Shown in pieces: positions 47,086 to 59,504 of a DNA stretch of 64,000 nt. Source of the stretch: Sinotaia quadrata. Lineage: Eukaryota > Mollusca > Gastropoda > Architaenioglossa > Viviparidae. The DNA lies in NCBI GenBank assembly GCA_028829895.1, contig CM054177.1, positions 73,541,163 to 73,605,162 of the forward strand, given 5' to 3'. Position 1 is the stretch's first letter. The number at the start of each line of letters is the position of its first letter. The position numbers and the translations under genes were made by a program. The notes below the pieces were generated by a model. That model ran no database searches, had not been told where the DNA came from, and saw only the letters and a program-made list of their open reading frames with translations.

Positions 47086-47529
47086 CTAAAGTATCAGAGC
47101 TAGGCTGGTGCACTTCAATCTGTTTCTGCTGTGATGGTTTTTCTCTTTCAAGCCATGTTCAGGTGAGTTCCAACGTGAGCATCATATTTCAGCATCCAGA
47201 GAAACAGTAACAGACGCTCTCCAGGTCAATCCTGCCGGTGCTGATAGTTGTTCCCCCCTCCACCACCCCCAGCCACCCGCACCATCTCATGGGCGTGTCA
47301 TGAGACTGAATGAACCACTTCTTTGTTCTAACATGCCTTCATATTATTCTAGGACATCCTTGTTAAGTGTATTTCCCCTATCTGTATTGCTATATATAGC
47401 TCAGTGGTGTATCACCACACTTTAGACATTGCTACAAAATTACGTGGAGAGACCCACTGAAGGATGTACGCCAAACTGATGCGACCTTTTTCATTCGCTT
47501 CCGTCAACCCTCTCGTTCTCCACCTCGGG

Positions 47530-47815
47530 AAACTGTGGGGTCCCACTGGAGCTCTCCAGATCAGATAAAGTCTTTGGACGCAATGTGAGGTTGTGGGGCC
47601 CATTGGAGCACTCCAGATCAGATAAAGTCTTTAGACGCAATGTGAGGTTGTGGGGCCCACTGGAGCACTCCAGATCAGATAAAGTCTTTGGACGCAATGT
47701 GAGGTTGTGGGGCCCACTGGAGCACTCCAGATCAGATAAAGTCTTTGGACGCAATGTGAGGTTGTGGGGCCCACTGGAGCACTCCAGATCAGATAACATC
47801 TTTTGACGAAATGAT
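47530..47815. repeat. 57-bp minisatellite with an internal palindrome
   Basis: Five units at exact 57-bp spacing (CCAGATCAGA at 47556, 47613, 47670, 47727, 47784). Since 57 is 19 codons, all frames give 19-residue peptide repeats, an artefact. Most units contain CTGGAGCACTCCAG, a 6-bp inverted repeat around CA, next to GGGGCCCAC. Confidence 0.95.
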
Positions 47816-47941
47816 CAGCGCAAGCTCCAGTGATGACGTTAAAACGATAGCTAACCACCACCCACCACAACCACACTTTAGTTTGCAAGTGCACAGACAC
47901 TGAGTGGAAAGAATCTACTGTTTTACTGACAATAAAGGGAA

Positions 47942-48193
47942 TTGTGTGGTGGTACTGTTGAAGCGCCCAGAAAACATAATGTCGAATGCCAGATTAATAA
48001 CAGCTCTTTTGATATTAGCCATCCTCTTACAACTGAGTTGAGGAAGATGAAAATTAATCATCTCAAATCAAACCAATCTGCCAAACAATCAGCTTTTGCA
48101 AGACAAATGATAAAGTCGAAAAGTTCTACCTTTGCTTCCTTTAAGACTGCTCATCTGCTCGCAAAGAGGAAAAAACCAATTGTGGCAGAGTAA
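47942..48193 (+). pseudogene. hAT transposase fragment (ZBED5/SCAND3-like)
   Basis: An open frame of 83 codons whose last about 55 residues fit the segment that follows the BED zinc finger in hAT-type transposases and their domesticated relatives (ZBED5, SCAND3, GTF2IRD2 tail). The recognisable part is Q-SAF-RQ, then ASFKTAHLLAKRKKPIVAE, corresponding to the family pattern ASF(R/K)..HLLAK.KKP...GE or AE. The zinc-finger Cys/His residues before it are not visible, so the N-terminus is lost or diverged. The catalytic domain is absent: the frame stops right after AE and the DNA runs directly into family A copy 4. It is a dead fragment. It could be a nested insertion, or evidence that family A derives from this hAT group. 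Confidence 0.55.
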
Positions 48194-49170
48194 AGTTGCC
48201 TATTCCTAGTTTTACATTTAAGTTGTTAAATTGTCAGAGTAACCCAACCTTAGGTACTACCCCTTTCGGTAGTATTTTTGTAAGTGTCTGAGTTGAAGTA
48301 AACACCCGAGTTGAGAATATGCTAAGAATTTGCTGACGCAATGCAATCTAATTCCAACTCAGTGAGTAGTTTTTATTATCGAATGGTTATGATTTATGAG
48401 AATGAGACAAGCCAATGGGCTGAGATATAAAAGTTTACCTGCTGTAAAGAAATCTATTTTCTGATCACTTTGAATTTGGAGTGGCAAGAAGTAGAGTCAT
48501 GAAAGGCAGCCATTAGCCTAATGGGATAGCCAGCCTTTCTTTGCTTGAGTTATATGAATCCTGGTTACTGTTTGTAAACCGCTACAACCGTCTGTGGTAA
48601 AGGTGTGGAGTGGTGTGAAGTGGAGAATACACTACACCCCTTAATGCATGGTGGAAATGTATGCTGACTATAGTGAACAATTTCTGGTACAAGGAAGTTA
48701 ATAGAATTAATATAATTGTTATTCTGCTTGAAGGAGCTGAATCAGTAAATAAATGCCCAGATTAGCGTCGAGCAAAACTGTTTTCAACATGTGACAAAAA
48801 CACTTCTAACTGATGTAATAACGGCAGACACTAAACTTGTGTCTTTGTTGCAAAAGTATGCAAAATACTATTGAGACATGCACTTAAATCAGGTTACATA
48901 GAAATTATTATCACTTATCTCTGATAACTCAATTTCTTTTCTCTTATAAGAACTATCCTGTCATTTCTATTGACTCTAATGATGAATTGTATTTAGGATA
49001 TAAGACTGTATAAACTTTAGAAATTATTTGAATGTGGTTTCATAGTAATATTGATGTCAAGTAAAATGTTTTCATTGTATTTATCATATGTATATTTGTT
49101 GATTTAATAAATGTATTGTTAAATTTATTGACCTCCTTACACATATTGATAACTTTATGGAGAGGAAATG
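48185..49170 (+). repeat. Dispersed repeat family A, copy 4
   Basis: Starts at GAGTAAAGTTGCCTATTCC and keeps the conserved middle (GCCAATGGGCTGAGAT, TTTACCTGCTGTAAA). It lacks the part equivalent to 7130-7480 of copy 1 and then matches 7480-8120 to the end (GAACTATCCTGTCATTTCTA, AATAAATGTATTG, ACATATTGATAACTTTATG). The right boundary passes into the next tandem array. Confidence 0.85.
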
Positions 49171-49171
49171 G

Positions 49172-49705
49172 CTCATGTAAGGTGCTAACGTGTTAAGAGA
49201 AAGTAGCACAAGCATGGTGCTAACGTTATAGAAGAAAGGGATATATGCATGTTGCTAAAGTTGTAGAAGCATGGACACAAGCATGGTGTAAATGTTTAAG
49301 GGCAAAAGGGCATATGTATAGGGCTAATGTTATAGGAGAAAGGGCACATATATGGTGTGAATGTTTTATGAGAAACGGATACATTATGCTGTTAATGTTT
49401 TATTAGAAAGGGATATATGTATGGTGTTAATATTTTATGAGGAAGGGATATATGTATGCTATTAATGTTTATGAAGAAGCGATATATGTATGGTGTTAAT
49501 GTTTTTGGAGAAAGGGGTACATGTCTGGTGTTAATGTCTTAGGAAGTGACGGTAGGTATGGGTTCTAATGTTTTAGGAGAAGGAGATACATGTATAGTGC
49601 TGATGTTATAGGAGAGAGGGTATACATGTATGGTGCTAATATTTCAAATGAAGACATGTATCTGTAGTGATAATTTTTCATTAGAAAAAGGATATATGGA
49701 TGATT
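49172..49705. repeat. Degenerate ~40 bp array
   Basis: About 13 diverged units with the pattern GGATATATGTATGGTGTTAA and TGTTTTAGGAGAAAGGG. It begins exactly where family A copy 4 stops. Confidence 0.85.
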
Positions 49706-49930
49706 TACCTGACCATCCATGAGAAAAATCCAGGACGATATCTAGTTATCCATAAAAACAATCCAGGAAACTATCTAGTTATCCATAAGAACAATCCAGG
49801 AAGTTATCTAGTTATCCATAAGAACAATCCAGGAAACTATCTAGTTATCCGTAAGAACAATCCAGGAAGCTATCCAGTTATCCATAAGAACAATCCAGGA
49901 AGCTATATAGTTATCCATAAGAACAATTGT
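49706..49930. repeat. 33-bp minisatellite
   Basis: About seven units (TCTAGTTATCCATAAGAACA plus ATCCAGGAAGCTA), spacing 33 bp. The plus-strand frame reads an 11-residue repeat, which is an artefact of the unit length. Confidence 0.95.
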
Positions 49931-51576
49931 GCTGTAGCTTCAATGTCTTGCAAGACGTGATATTCTATCTCATTCATTTTTTTCCTATCCTTAAATGACA
50001 ATTTGATGACACCTGATGCGAGACAATGAAGCGACTGAGTGTTGTAAGATGGATGACATCTGCTTTGTTCAGTAGAAATTTAATTTGGTATGGCAGCTAT
50101 TTATTTCACATTTTTTAAAAAAAACATCGTTTATCCTTTTATTTTTGGTCAATTTAGGTTACTCTAGAAGGGTTAATTATAATCGTGTTTGCATAATCGT
50201 GATTGCTTCTTACTTTTTACCCTCTTATCAAGTCAAATTATTTAAAATTTGAAGGTGTCGCTTGAGCAAGAAAAAGAATGAAAGAAAATTCTTCAGTTAT
50301 ATGATACTACTTCTCTTACACGCAAATGTTTTTTCTGAGAAACAGTACACCTACTCAAAAGGAAACAAACATTCATCATCGGACTTATTCTGGATATTTG
50401 CTGTGAAACCGAGGTCATCGCGGACTATGTTTTATGTATATTTTCTTTTCAAAAAGAATATGATTCGTGTGAAGAGATAGTTTCTATTTACTTTTAAAAA
50501 GGAGGACACATAAAATTATATATACATTTCTTTGAACTAAGCTTTATTCCTCCCGTTTATTAAAACAGCAATCAAACCCGTGAGTTGAGACCGAAGATAA
50601 TATGAGCAAATTATGAAATATGAATCAGCACAAGAAAACATATATATATATATGATTTCTTTAAAATAACCCCAAATTAAAAGAAAACACCACAAACAAC
50701 TCATTTTTCATTGTGATATCTGCCACGCACTTATCAGAATATATTTTTTAAAACCTCTTTCTGGAAACAAGTTACAGGATACAGTAACATCTTAGATTGT
50801 TTCTATTTTCACCGCCAATATGCTAAAGTTTGCTGGAGCGCAAGAGAGGGTCCTTTGCAGGCAGGCAGATTTAAGTATTTTTCTTTTAAAGAAAACCTAG
50901 AAATATTGCGCTTCGGGTAATGTGATCTTCCTCGACGTTGATTGGCTGTTTGCTTTTGCAAATGACACCAATTACAATCAATGTTTATTTTCGTTGTGTT
51001 TAGCTGCGAGGGCCATCAGATACTCCATGCATTCTCACACGTACATACGCACAGGCGTACAGTGAATCGCTTGCACAAACTGCGACCATCATGTTCGGTA
51101 AGTGTGCATGCAAGGATGTTCATTCAGATATTTTTATTTTAACCCTTTCGCTGTCAGTCGCTGTTTAAAATGCAATATACTGCCATGTACGGGAGCACTA
51201 AAGGTTTTCTTTTAAAGTGCTCCCCTTTGCTAGGAATTGAAAATGGAAGTATGTACAGCATGAAGAAACATATTACATTGCTGGTAACCGTGTCATTTCG
51301 TTTTCTCACCGCTTCGTATTTACCTATCTATGCATATTATTATATTTCGTGATTATTCATTTTTAATATACTTTGGAGTTTATGAACAATCAAAAGATAC
51401 ACTGGAGAAGGGTTTCGTTGATTGTGTTAAAATTTTAAATAAATAAATGATTCCCGATTACCAATGTAATTGGATTCTACTTCAGGAAAATGTAACTCTA
51501 AATAGTGAGGTCAAACGCGGAGAAGTTTAAAAGTCTAAGAGAGAGTCGGTATTATATTGTTTCCATCATGAAAATA
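49931..51576. other. Unique DNA
   Basis: Includes a short (TA)n at about 50641-50655. No supported gene or RNA. Confidence 0.4.
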
Positions 51577-51775
51577 TTCGTAGCACAAGCCAGACACGAA
51601 ATAGTGTTTCTTAATCGTGGGTTGTGATGCAGAGTGAAATACACAGCAAAAGTCAAACACAAAATAATGTTTATTAATTGTGGATTGTGTTCCAGGGTTG
51701 AACTACACAGCAAAGGTCAAACACAAAACAAGGTCTGTTAAGCGTGGATTGTGGTTTACAGTGAACCTTTCGAAC
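51577..51775. repeat. ~64-70 bp minisatellite, three copies
   Basis: Units share the pattern CAAA(G)GTCAAACACAAAATA, TTAATTGTGGATTGTG and GAACTACACAG. Moderately diverged. Confidence 0.85.
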
Positions 51776-52539
51776 TGGCCATTGCATTTATACCCTTTTG
51801 TCAAACTGTCCATAGCAGAATAGGAACAGGAACACTCAACAAAATGTTTATGCACCTAGTCATTCCTATTCCAAAGTTAAATTGCAAATTTGTTATATTC
51901 TTTTCCTGAGTACATATGTGCAAGTCTATAACCGAATATTGCAATGGAATATTGTTTTCATTCAAAAGTATATACAGCAAATATTTGTTAAACAGCAAAG
52001 TTGCTTGAAGAAAAGAAAACAAAATTTGTAATGAGGGAACCAGGCCAAAGGCTGAGTCAGAACCTTTGAAGTTAATAAAAGCAATTAATTAGATTTAGTT
52101 ACATAGAATTCTGTATAATTGCTTTAGAATTGATGAATACATGCACAGAAATTAGAAGAAAAAATAATCAGGTGAAATTAAAGAGTCATTTTTAAATCGA
52201 ATGCTGAAATAATAATAAAATCAATGCATGTATTAAATGCTTTATCACCTCTTTGTATAGAGTGCTTCCGGCACTTGTTCTCTCTGACACCTTGGTCAAC
52301 TTTTAAATTAAGAATCGATTAAATAATGTTTCTTTGATATCTTTCTTTTACTTTAATAACATAATCACCCAACGCGATGTGTTTCTTTGAAAATCATACT
52401 TAATTCTATTTAATCCAGGAACCTTACTGATTGAAAATTGCTACTGATGACGGAATTAGCCTTCGCTGTTCAAATTTACTGGATTACGTCCTATGGATAT
52501 AAAACCGACGCTCTGGGTTAGAAATTTGCTTTTAAACGA
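51776..52539. other. Unique AT-rich DNA
   Basis: No supported feature. Confidence 0.4.
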
Positions 52540-53031
52540 TCTCGTGTGTCGCTAATTCAATATAAATACAATTATGACGTATTTCGGTAAAATACATTTG
52601 TTTTCATTGAAGAAAAAATATAACGTGCGTCACTAACTCATTAGAAATAAAATTATGAAGTGTCAGTAATCCATTAAAAATAAAATTATGACGTGCGTCA
52701 CTAATTCATTACAAATAAATTATGACGTAGGCCACTACTTCATTAGAAATACAATTATGACTTATGTTGATAAAAGACATTTTTTTCATTAAAAGAAAAA
52801 TGTATTACGTGTGTCACTAATTCATTAGAAACACAGTTATGACGTACGTCACTAATTCACATAAATACAAATATGACGTGTGTTGCTAATTCATTAGAAA
52901 TACAATTATGACCAATCTCGCTAATTCATTAAAAATACATTTATGACCAATCTCGCTAATTCATTAGAAATACAATTATGACCTATCTCGCTAATTCTTT
53001 AGAAACACAATTATGACCTATCTCGTTAATT
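52540..53031. repeat. ~35-bp minisatellite, interrupted by a mobile element
   Basis: About 12 units of CTAATTCATTAGAAATACAA plus TTATGACCTATCTCG. Spacing is 35 bp on the right (52921, 52956) and variable on the left. A partial unit-like sequence (GCAATATCGTTGATTCTT) continues after the element that ends at 53568. Confidence 0.9.
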
Positions 53032-53568
53032 CAGGGGTCAGCAAAGTCATACCTTTAGGCCAGATACGGCCGAGCTAGTATTCCAGTCCGGCCTAATCCC
53101 CCCCCCCCCTTAGTTATTTATTATTGGATCCGCCATACTTGAATTATCGCGGTTTTGTTCCACTTCAATTCAACAATCTAAATATAGTTTATTTTTAAAA
53201 AAGAAAGCCGAAATTATTTAATTGTACAAGCATTGACTTAGTTAAAGGTCAACATTAGTGTATGTACTGTAGGTATGACTGGCCTAATCAATCCATATAG
53301 ATACTTTTTTTCACATTCTTTTTCACTTTTTTCCCATCCCTACCCCTTGAAGTTGTACACTATACACTTTTGACCATTCTTTTAATGAAGAAAATTGCAG
53401 ATTACTTGCTAACTTTTGTTTAAAATCCATTTTTTTTTTATCGTACTGTCTTTTTGAATACCTTATTTCTTCTGGCCTAGTGTGCCTTCTTGACCTCCTG
53501 AAATGGCCTAGTGTGCCTTCTTGACCTCCTGAAATGGCTTAGTAGACCGAAAAGTTTGCCAACCTCTG
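53032..53568. mobile_element. 537-bp non-autonomous hAT-like element
   Basis: Left terminus CAGGGGTCAGCAAA; right terminus, read inward on the minus strand, CAGAGGTTGGCAAA: 11 of 14 bases match. CAGNG termini followed by GGCAAA and GGCC-type subterminal sequence are typical of hAT elements. The interior is AT-rich with no transposase, so this is MITE-like. Near the right end a 34-bp segment (GGCCTAGTGTGCCTTCTTGA) is tandemly duplicated. A C13 run lies inside the left end. Flanking 8-mers (CGTTAATT, GAATGCAA) do not match, so a clean target duplication is not visible. It sits inside the 35-bp array. Confidence 0.65.
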
Positions 53569-54394
53569 GAATGCAATATCGTTGATTCTTCGGGTATATT
53601 CGCTAATGTCGCAGAAGAATTATGCAGAGCACCTGACACACACAGATAATATTTATGGAGTAGTCAGAAAAGTTACAAAATGTTGTGAGTACTGTTAAAT
53701 ACTGCCCCTGAAACAACACTCTCATTTTCAGCCCAAGCATTGATCCACACATGCTCCTGAAGGTATTAGACATTAAGCACTGAGCGTTCCTGCCTGACAC
53801 TTAAGCAGCCTTGACAGATATTCCAGCTTACCGTCCATAATTCTTAAACAACCCTCAAAACTAAATCTTATGTGTATTTATTTCCTTCATTTTACCTTTT
53901 CATGCGACTTAATTAAAACGGGCGGCGGTGATGTTGGGGTGGGGGAATATAATTAAAATGTTATCGTTGCTTTTCTTTTCCAAACGATCTATAAGTGTGG
54001 GTGGGTGGTAGTTGAAATATCAATTGATCTTAGTATTTATAATGAGGTGGTCGTTCTAAAGACAGCAGAGTTCTTCTCTTCCATCCTTTTGTCCTTACAT
54101 ATTAACAAAATAATTCGGGCCTTGGCAAAGGATTCAAGCGACAGCCTTCAAAGAGAAAAATAATTTGCAACATGGAATGGCTACGTTCATTAAGCTGAAA
54201 CTTGAGTGCCTAGCGACAGGGAATTTTGATTCAGGGTCTTGCATTAATATCCGGAGAGTAAAGGCATTCTGAGGCAGTGAAAGGAGTGGACCATTGCACC
54301 CAACAGCGAAACAGTCTCAGGTGATTCTTGTTTGGTACAAAGGTAACGACCGCCCTGCAAGTTAATCACTTTGCTACACGCTTGCATGATTGTG
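53569..54394. other. Unique DNA
   Basis: No supported gene. A GGGTGGGGGG-type G-rich patch lies near 53930. Confidence 0.4.
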
Positions 54395-54629
54395 TACACA
54401 TGTGTGTGCTTGTGTGTCTCTCCCTCTCCTCTTGCTTTCTGAGTCTTCTCTCTCTCACTCTCTCTGTTCTGCCAGTCTCCTTTTTTTGTTTCTTATATAC
54501 ACACACAATCTGCATGTCTCCATTTTTTCGTTCTCTCCTACATACACACATAATCTGCCTGTCTCCTTTTTTCTCTGTCATGCACACACAGTCTGTCTGT
54601 TTTCTCTCTCTCTCTCTCTCTCTCTCTCA

Positions 54630-54684
<55 letters not shown>

Positions 54685-54748
54685 TGTCTCCTTTTCTCTC
54701 AGAAACGCAATCTGCTTGTCTTCTTTCCTTTCTTTTTGCGGTCTCCCT

Positions 54749-54807
<59 letters not shown>

Positions 54808-55100
54808 TTCTGTCTCATTCTCTCTCTCACAAACACACACATATGCACACACAAACTGTTTGCCCTATTTTTTCTCTTGTTTGTCTTGTTCCTCTCTCAT
54901 TCTCTCTCTCTCTTTATGACTTTCACCTTCTATGTCTCTTCTTCTCTGTCTCTTCCTATGGCCCGCTGCCTTTCTCTTTATCTCTCTCTACCTCTTTATC
55001 CTTTTCGCTTTCTCTCTGTCTCTCGAAGTTTGGTTCATTTTCTCTCACTCTATCTAAGCGTGTCTCACTCCCTCTCTCTCTCTCTCTCTCTCTCCCTTGA
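54395..55100. repeat. 700-bp CT/CA-rich compound low-complexity block
   Basis: Long pyrimidine-biased block with (TC)n cores at about 54603-54628, 54754-54803 and 55069-55094 and a (CA)n core at 54629-54680. Between them CACACA-ATCTGCNTGTCTCCTTTT units recur every 60-70 bp. The 258-codon Ser/Leu/Phe frame is an artefact of composition. Confidence 0.95.
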
Positions 55101-55158
55101 GTGATTGAAATTGATTTTAGCTTTTATTCTTATTGCGTTATAGAACGTACTTTAAATC

Positions 55159-55290
55159 GAATAATGTATTTAACAAAACTAGTATTTATATATCAGTTTC
55201 AGTGAAATAATGTATTTAACAAAACTAGTATTTATATATCAGTTTCAGTGAAATAATGTATTTAACAAAACTAGTATTTATATATCTGTT
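55159..55290. repeat. 46-bp minisatellite, three copies
   Basis: Units start at 55161, 55207 and 55253 (ATAATGTATTTAACAAAACT), almost identical. Confidence 0.95.
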
Positions 55291-56160
55291 GCTCTCACAA
55301 GTAAACGTTATTTGATTGTTTAAAAAGTGCAAGTACAATATTACTATCTTACATACTTATGTACGTAACATTATCACAGAACAAGGGTGAGAGTCGTAAT
55401 AAGAATACTTGTCTATTTTATTCACTTTTTTGGTCAAAAGTGAAAATCATGGTCACTGACTATGTACTGTTTACTCTGCACAATAGACGTCGAGCTGTCG
55501 AGTAAGACTCGCGAGCCATACCATTGAAGAATAACAAAATTCTTAAGAAGCGAGTTAGTTCTTGACTTCTACACTGACAAAGATTTTCAATGCAATGCGA
55601 CTTTTCCTGCCTAATGACGTAACTAGTGACGTATCTCATTGTCGCATGCCAGTGCGTCGGACAGCTTCATCATAGTGCTATGGTCCAACCATTTTGCTAC
55701 TGATACAACTGACTCCTTAAATAGCCTGAGACAAATGAGAGTTTTATTGACATTTTAAAGTATACGAGAGATATTCAAACGTCGAACTGACAGATTTCAT
55801 TATTTAAAATTTGTGTGTGCGTGTGGTGGTGGGGAGCAGAGTGTAACAAGCGTAAGCCGCTGTTTTTTCCCCTCAAAAATTCCAACCATAATTCTGCTTA
55901 TTACGGTTGCAAGTACCCGACAGTTCAATTAAATTCAGTTGTTCATGAAAGTATGTGTCTTTTATTGTTTCCTGGTGTCGGTATTTAAATGTATTTAACT
56001 GATTTTTTTTTTTGCTTTTAATCCTAAATAAACTACGTACACAGAATTTAACCTTACGCATATTCTCCTTAGAGGCCATGATAAAAATGTGGGAGTTTTT
56101 CTTCATTCCTTCGATTCCACCTAACCATTAATCGTATACCAACAATCTCTCTTGCTATAC
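55291..56160. other. Unique DNA
   Basis: Contains a local TGACGTAACTAGTGACGTA pair near 55615. No gene recognised. Confidence 0.4.
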
Positions 56161-56350
56161 CCGTCAAGTATCCAGTCTGTTGGATGCTTTAATTGTCAAG
56201 TGCCCAGTTTGATGGACGCTAGATCTGTCAAGTATCCAAACTGATGGACACTTTAACTTGTCAAGTACCCAGTCTGAAGGACGCTAAACTGTCAAGTACC
56301 AAGTCTGTTGGACGCCTTACCAGTCAAGTACCCAGTCTAATGAACGCTAG
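56161..56350. repeat. ~32-bp minisatellite, six copies
   Basis: Units GTCAAGTACCCAGTCTGTTG plus GACGCTTTAACT, starting at 56163, 56195 and 56227, with three further diverged copies. Confidence 0.9.
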
Positions 56351-56464
56351 AAATTAAAGTATCAGAGAGTTTTAGTTAGTCAGAAACAGAAAATAACTAA
56401 TAGAAAGTGAGGACATTAATGTTCAAAATATATAGTGAATGCCAGTTGCAAAATTAATTATCCG

Positions 56465-56591
56465 ACTGATAGATATAGATAGATGGATAGATAGATAGAT
56501 CGATGGATAGATAGATGGATAGATGGATAGATGATGGATAGATAGATAGATAAATAGATAGATGAATAGATGTATAGATGGATAGATAGAT

Positions 56592-56679
<88 letters not shown>

Positions 56680-56680
56680 T
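56465..56680. repeat. (GATA)n microsatellite
   Basis: Degenerate GATA/GATG on the left, pure GATA from about 56592 to 56680. Confidence 0.95.
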
Positions 56681-57279
56681 GATAATCAGGAAGACAAACA
56701 GATGGGTAAGTATCATGAAAATTATTAAACACTATTATTGTTCAATAATTAATTATGTTTTTTAATTCTTATTTAATTAATATCATGGTCTACGTTTGTT
56801 ACATTTTGTTTTAATTATTTTTTGTGTCCTTCTAGAAAGTCTGAAAGTATATACATCTTTCAAATTAATATGATAGGAAAAACAGAAAAAATGTTTTCTA
56901 TCAAAATACATGTGAGTTAGTTTTAAACTCTTAGAAGTAAGAACAATATTGCTTTAACATTCCCGTTGTTTACGATGCATGCCAATAATAGAACCTATTT
57001 TCTTTCGTTAGTGTTCTATGTGTCGCCAGATTAATGAGTACATATATCACTCTCTGCTACAAAATCGATTTGGCAGTGTTCCACATTATACCTAATTATC
57101 TCATATTCTTTGTTGCTGACCAAAATCGATTCGAGGTACCGAAGTAATGATCTGTCTTGTATTTATACAAAGATATAATGTCCAAGGAAAAGGGAAACAG
57201 ACGAATCCGTTCATAGATTAAATAACCTTGGGAGATATGAGTCATGATTACCAGTGAGATAAATGGCGAGGATATTTAA

Positions 57280-57925
57280 TCAAACTAGTTACTATAAGTG
57301 TCAGGAGTTAGAATTTAATCTGGGGTTTGTTGATATTCCCATCTCGAGGTAAATAGGGTTTACAAATAATGAACTAGCCAGTGGGTAGAGACCGAAACGT
57401 ACCTGTTGAAGAAGGTTCTACTTTTTAATCACTTTGATTTTGACCTAACGTCATGAAAAGGCAATCATTTCTTATGGTGAGTTAACTGATTGATTAAGAT
57501 AGAATTGTCTTATATATATTTCATGCAGTTTGCTATTGATATATTTTATTATCTAAATTGTTGTAAGGATTCCTTATGTGAATAGACTATTAATTCTACA
57601 ATTGTGAATTATGACACTTGTAGGTAAAATGTCAAACACGTGACATTGTTTCTAACATTCGTAATTGATTATGTTGTATTTATTACTATGTTGCACGAAT
57701 GTATCAGGCTAATAAATACTGTTGCATTAAATATAATTATAGACGGAAGAAATATTCACCCACGAAAATATTGTGTGACAGTAAAACGTCTGTCTTATTG
57801 TTTTGGAAGGGAGAAGACTTTTACTCCACCCGTAAAATCCGCCGTGAGAGACGAGTGGTGTCTCCTGAGAGTTTTATCAATAAATATAAATTAAGATATA
57901 TCCATCAATTGTAATTATTTAATAA
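57280..57925 (+). repeat. Dispersed repeat family A, copy 5
   Basis: Lacks the left end but keeps the middle (GCCAGTGGGTAGAGACC, GGTGAGTTAACTGATTGATT). It jumps from the equivalent of 7372 (GGCTAATAAATACTGT) to the equivalent of 8127 (TTAAATATAATTATAGAC), skipping about 750 bp. It then continues to the right end with GAAAATATTGTGTGACAGT. Small open frames across its right end are not supported. Confidence 0.8.
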
Positions 57926-58354
57926 TCATAGCCAGTAAAATAAATGGGTGCATTTCACACAATGTAACTGAAAAACAAATTACAAGAATGTTATATGATA
58001 TGAGAGTAAATTAAAAACCAACAGGAATGAAATATCTTACATGTTTATTTCAGTGAAACTTCATATTTTCAAAGTGTCTTTACTTTTTTTCTTTGACGTA
58101 TTTGACGAAATAAAGGGTAAGAATATTGTGTTATCCTGGTTAGAAATTCAGGTACGAATTATTGTAAACCAATTAAATCACTCTGAAACAAACACTAATT
58201 GCAATATTCAAATTAGAAAACAAACGAAATGTATTTGTTTCGTTAATTCATCTTCAAATTGCTGTATATTGAATGATAATCATGTATTTTATCTTAGAAA
58301 CGAAGCACGTTAATCATGGCCTTTGAAGTTAAAATACATTTTAAATGGATTATA
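57926..58354. other. Unique AT-rich DNA
   Basis: Contains an open frame at 58041-58313 (90 residues, Phe/Ile/Asn-rich) that I do not recognise. Confidence 0.35.
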
Positions 58355-58620
<266 letters not shown>

Positions 58621-59504
58621 AGGGAAGGGAATCCATCAAGCGAAGACTCCTGGTTACGTGCAGGTAAACACGTTGGAATCGGAACCTTCTTGGCATTAAA
58701 ACCACAAAATAATTATAACATTTTTTTTATTACAACTATTCCATGTTCACTAGATTTTACCAACACACAATATACTATTTTGGGGCATATTGTGTGCTAA
58801 AATTTCTTCGAAACAAAATTTCACGATATTCTAAGACCGAATTAAATAAATGTATTTCTCACGTAAGAAATGTACTTTTAACATAATGCTCTAATTTCAG
58901 GATTAAACAGTTTAATGAAATACTGTCCTTTTGTTCATAAGAAAATCTCTAAATACACGTACATTACAACAGTTTTGTATATACGATACTTAATAATATA
59001 TTTACGTCATCAGAATCGCCAAGGTTAGTGATTTAAATTACACAGAGTACAATGAATACGTCACGTTTTCTTTGCGATTACACATGCGTGAACCGATTTC
59101 TTTCATCCGAGACAATACTAATAAATAAATGAAATATATTAGCTTTCCATCAGAATATGCTGAAGCCATCAGTAACAAAGAACACACTTTTAGGTCATAT
59201 TGTTCAGCCAGTTTTAATTCCAAAACTGATTACAGTACTTTCAATCAATATGCGCTCTGTTTTCAGGATGCAAGCTAGAATTACTTTCTAAATGAATCTT
59301 TTCTTAACCAACGAAAAGGGAAAGAAAACGAAGCAAACATATCGTCATCATCTGAATATCATCTGTCTTCATTTTGTTTACATCTGCATATCGTCTTTCA
59401 TAGTGATATAGTTTACTGATTTAAAATTAAATACTAGATCCATTTCTATGACACTGCGTTAGTACTGCAATTACATGAATTAGCGTCCGTACCTATGATC
59501 TCAA
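58621..59504. other. Unique DNA
   Basis: No supported feature. Confidence 0.4.

Larger units (their letters stand above)
45816..47529. other. Unique DNA
   Basis: Holds the motif cluster at 46.1 kb and the G-rich tract at 47.0 kb listed separately. An open frame at 46389-46586 (65 residues) is not recognised. Confidence 0.4.

Noticed and set aside
53024..53576. 8-bp target-site duplication of the hAT-like element
   Set aside because: Flanking 8-mers CGTTAATT and GAATGCAA do not match; the site is inside a tandem array, so the duplication may be eroded or the end misplaced by a few bases.
54328..55104. 258-codon Ser/Leu/Phe/His-rich frame
   Set aside because: Entirely composed of (TC)n and (CA)n low-complexity DNA; overlapping frames on the same strand are also open.
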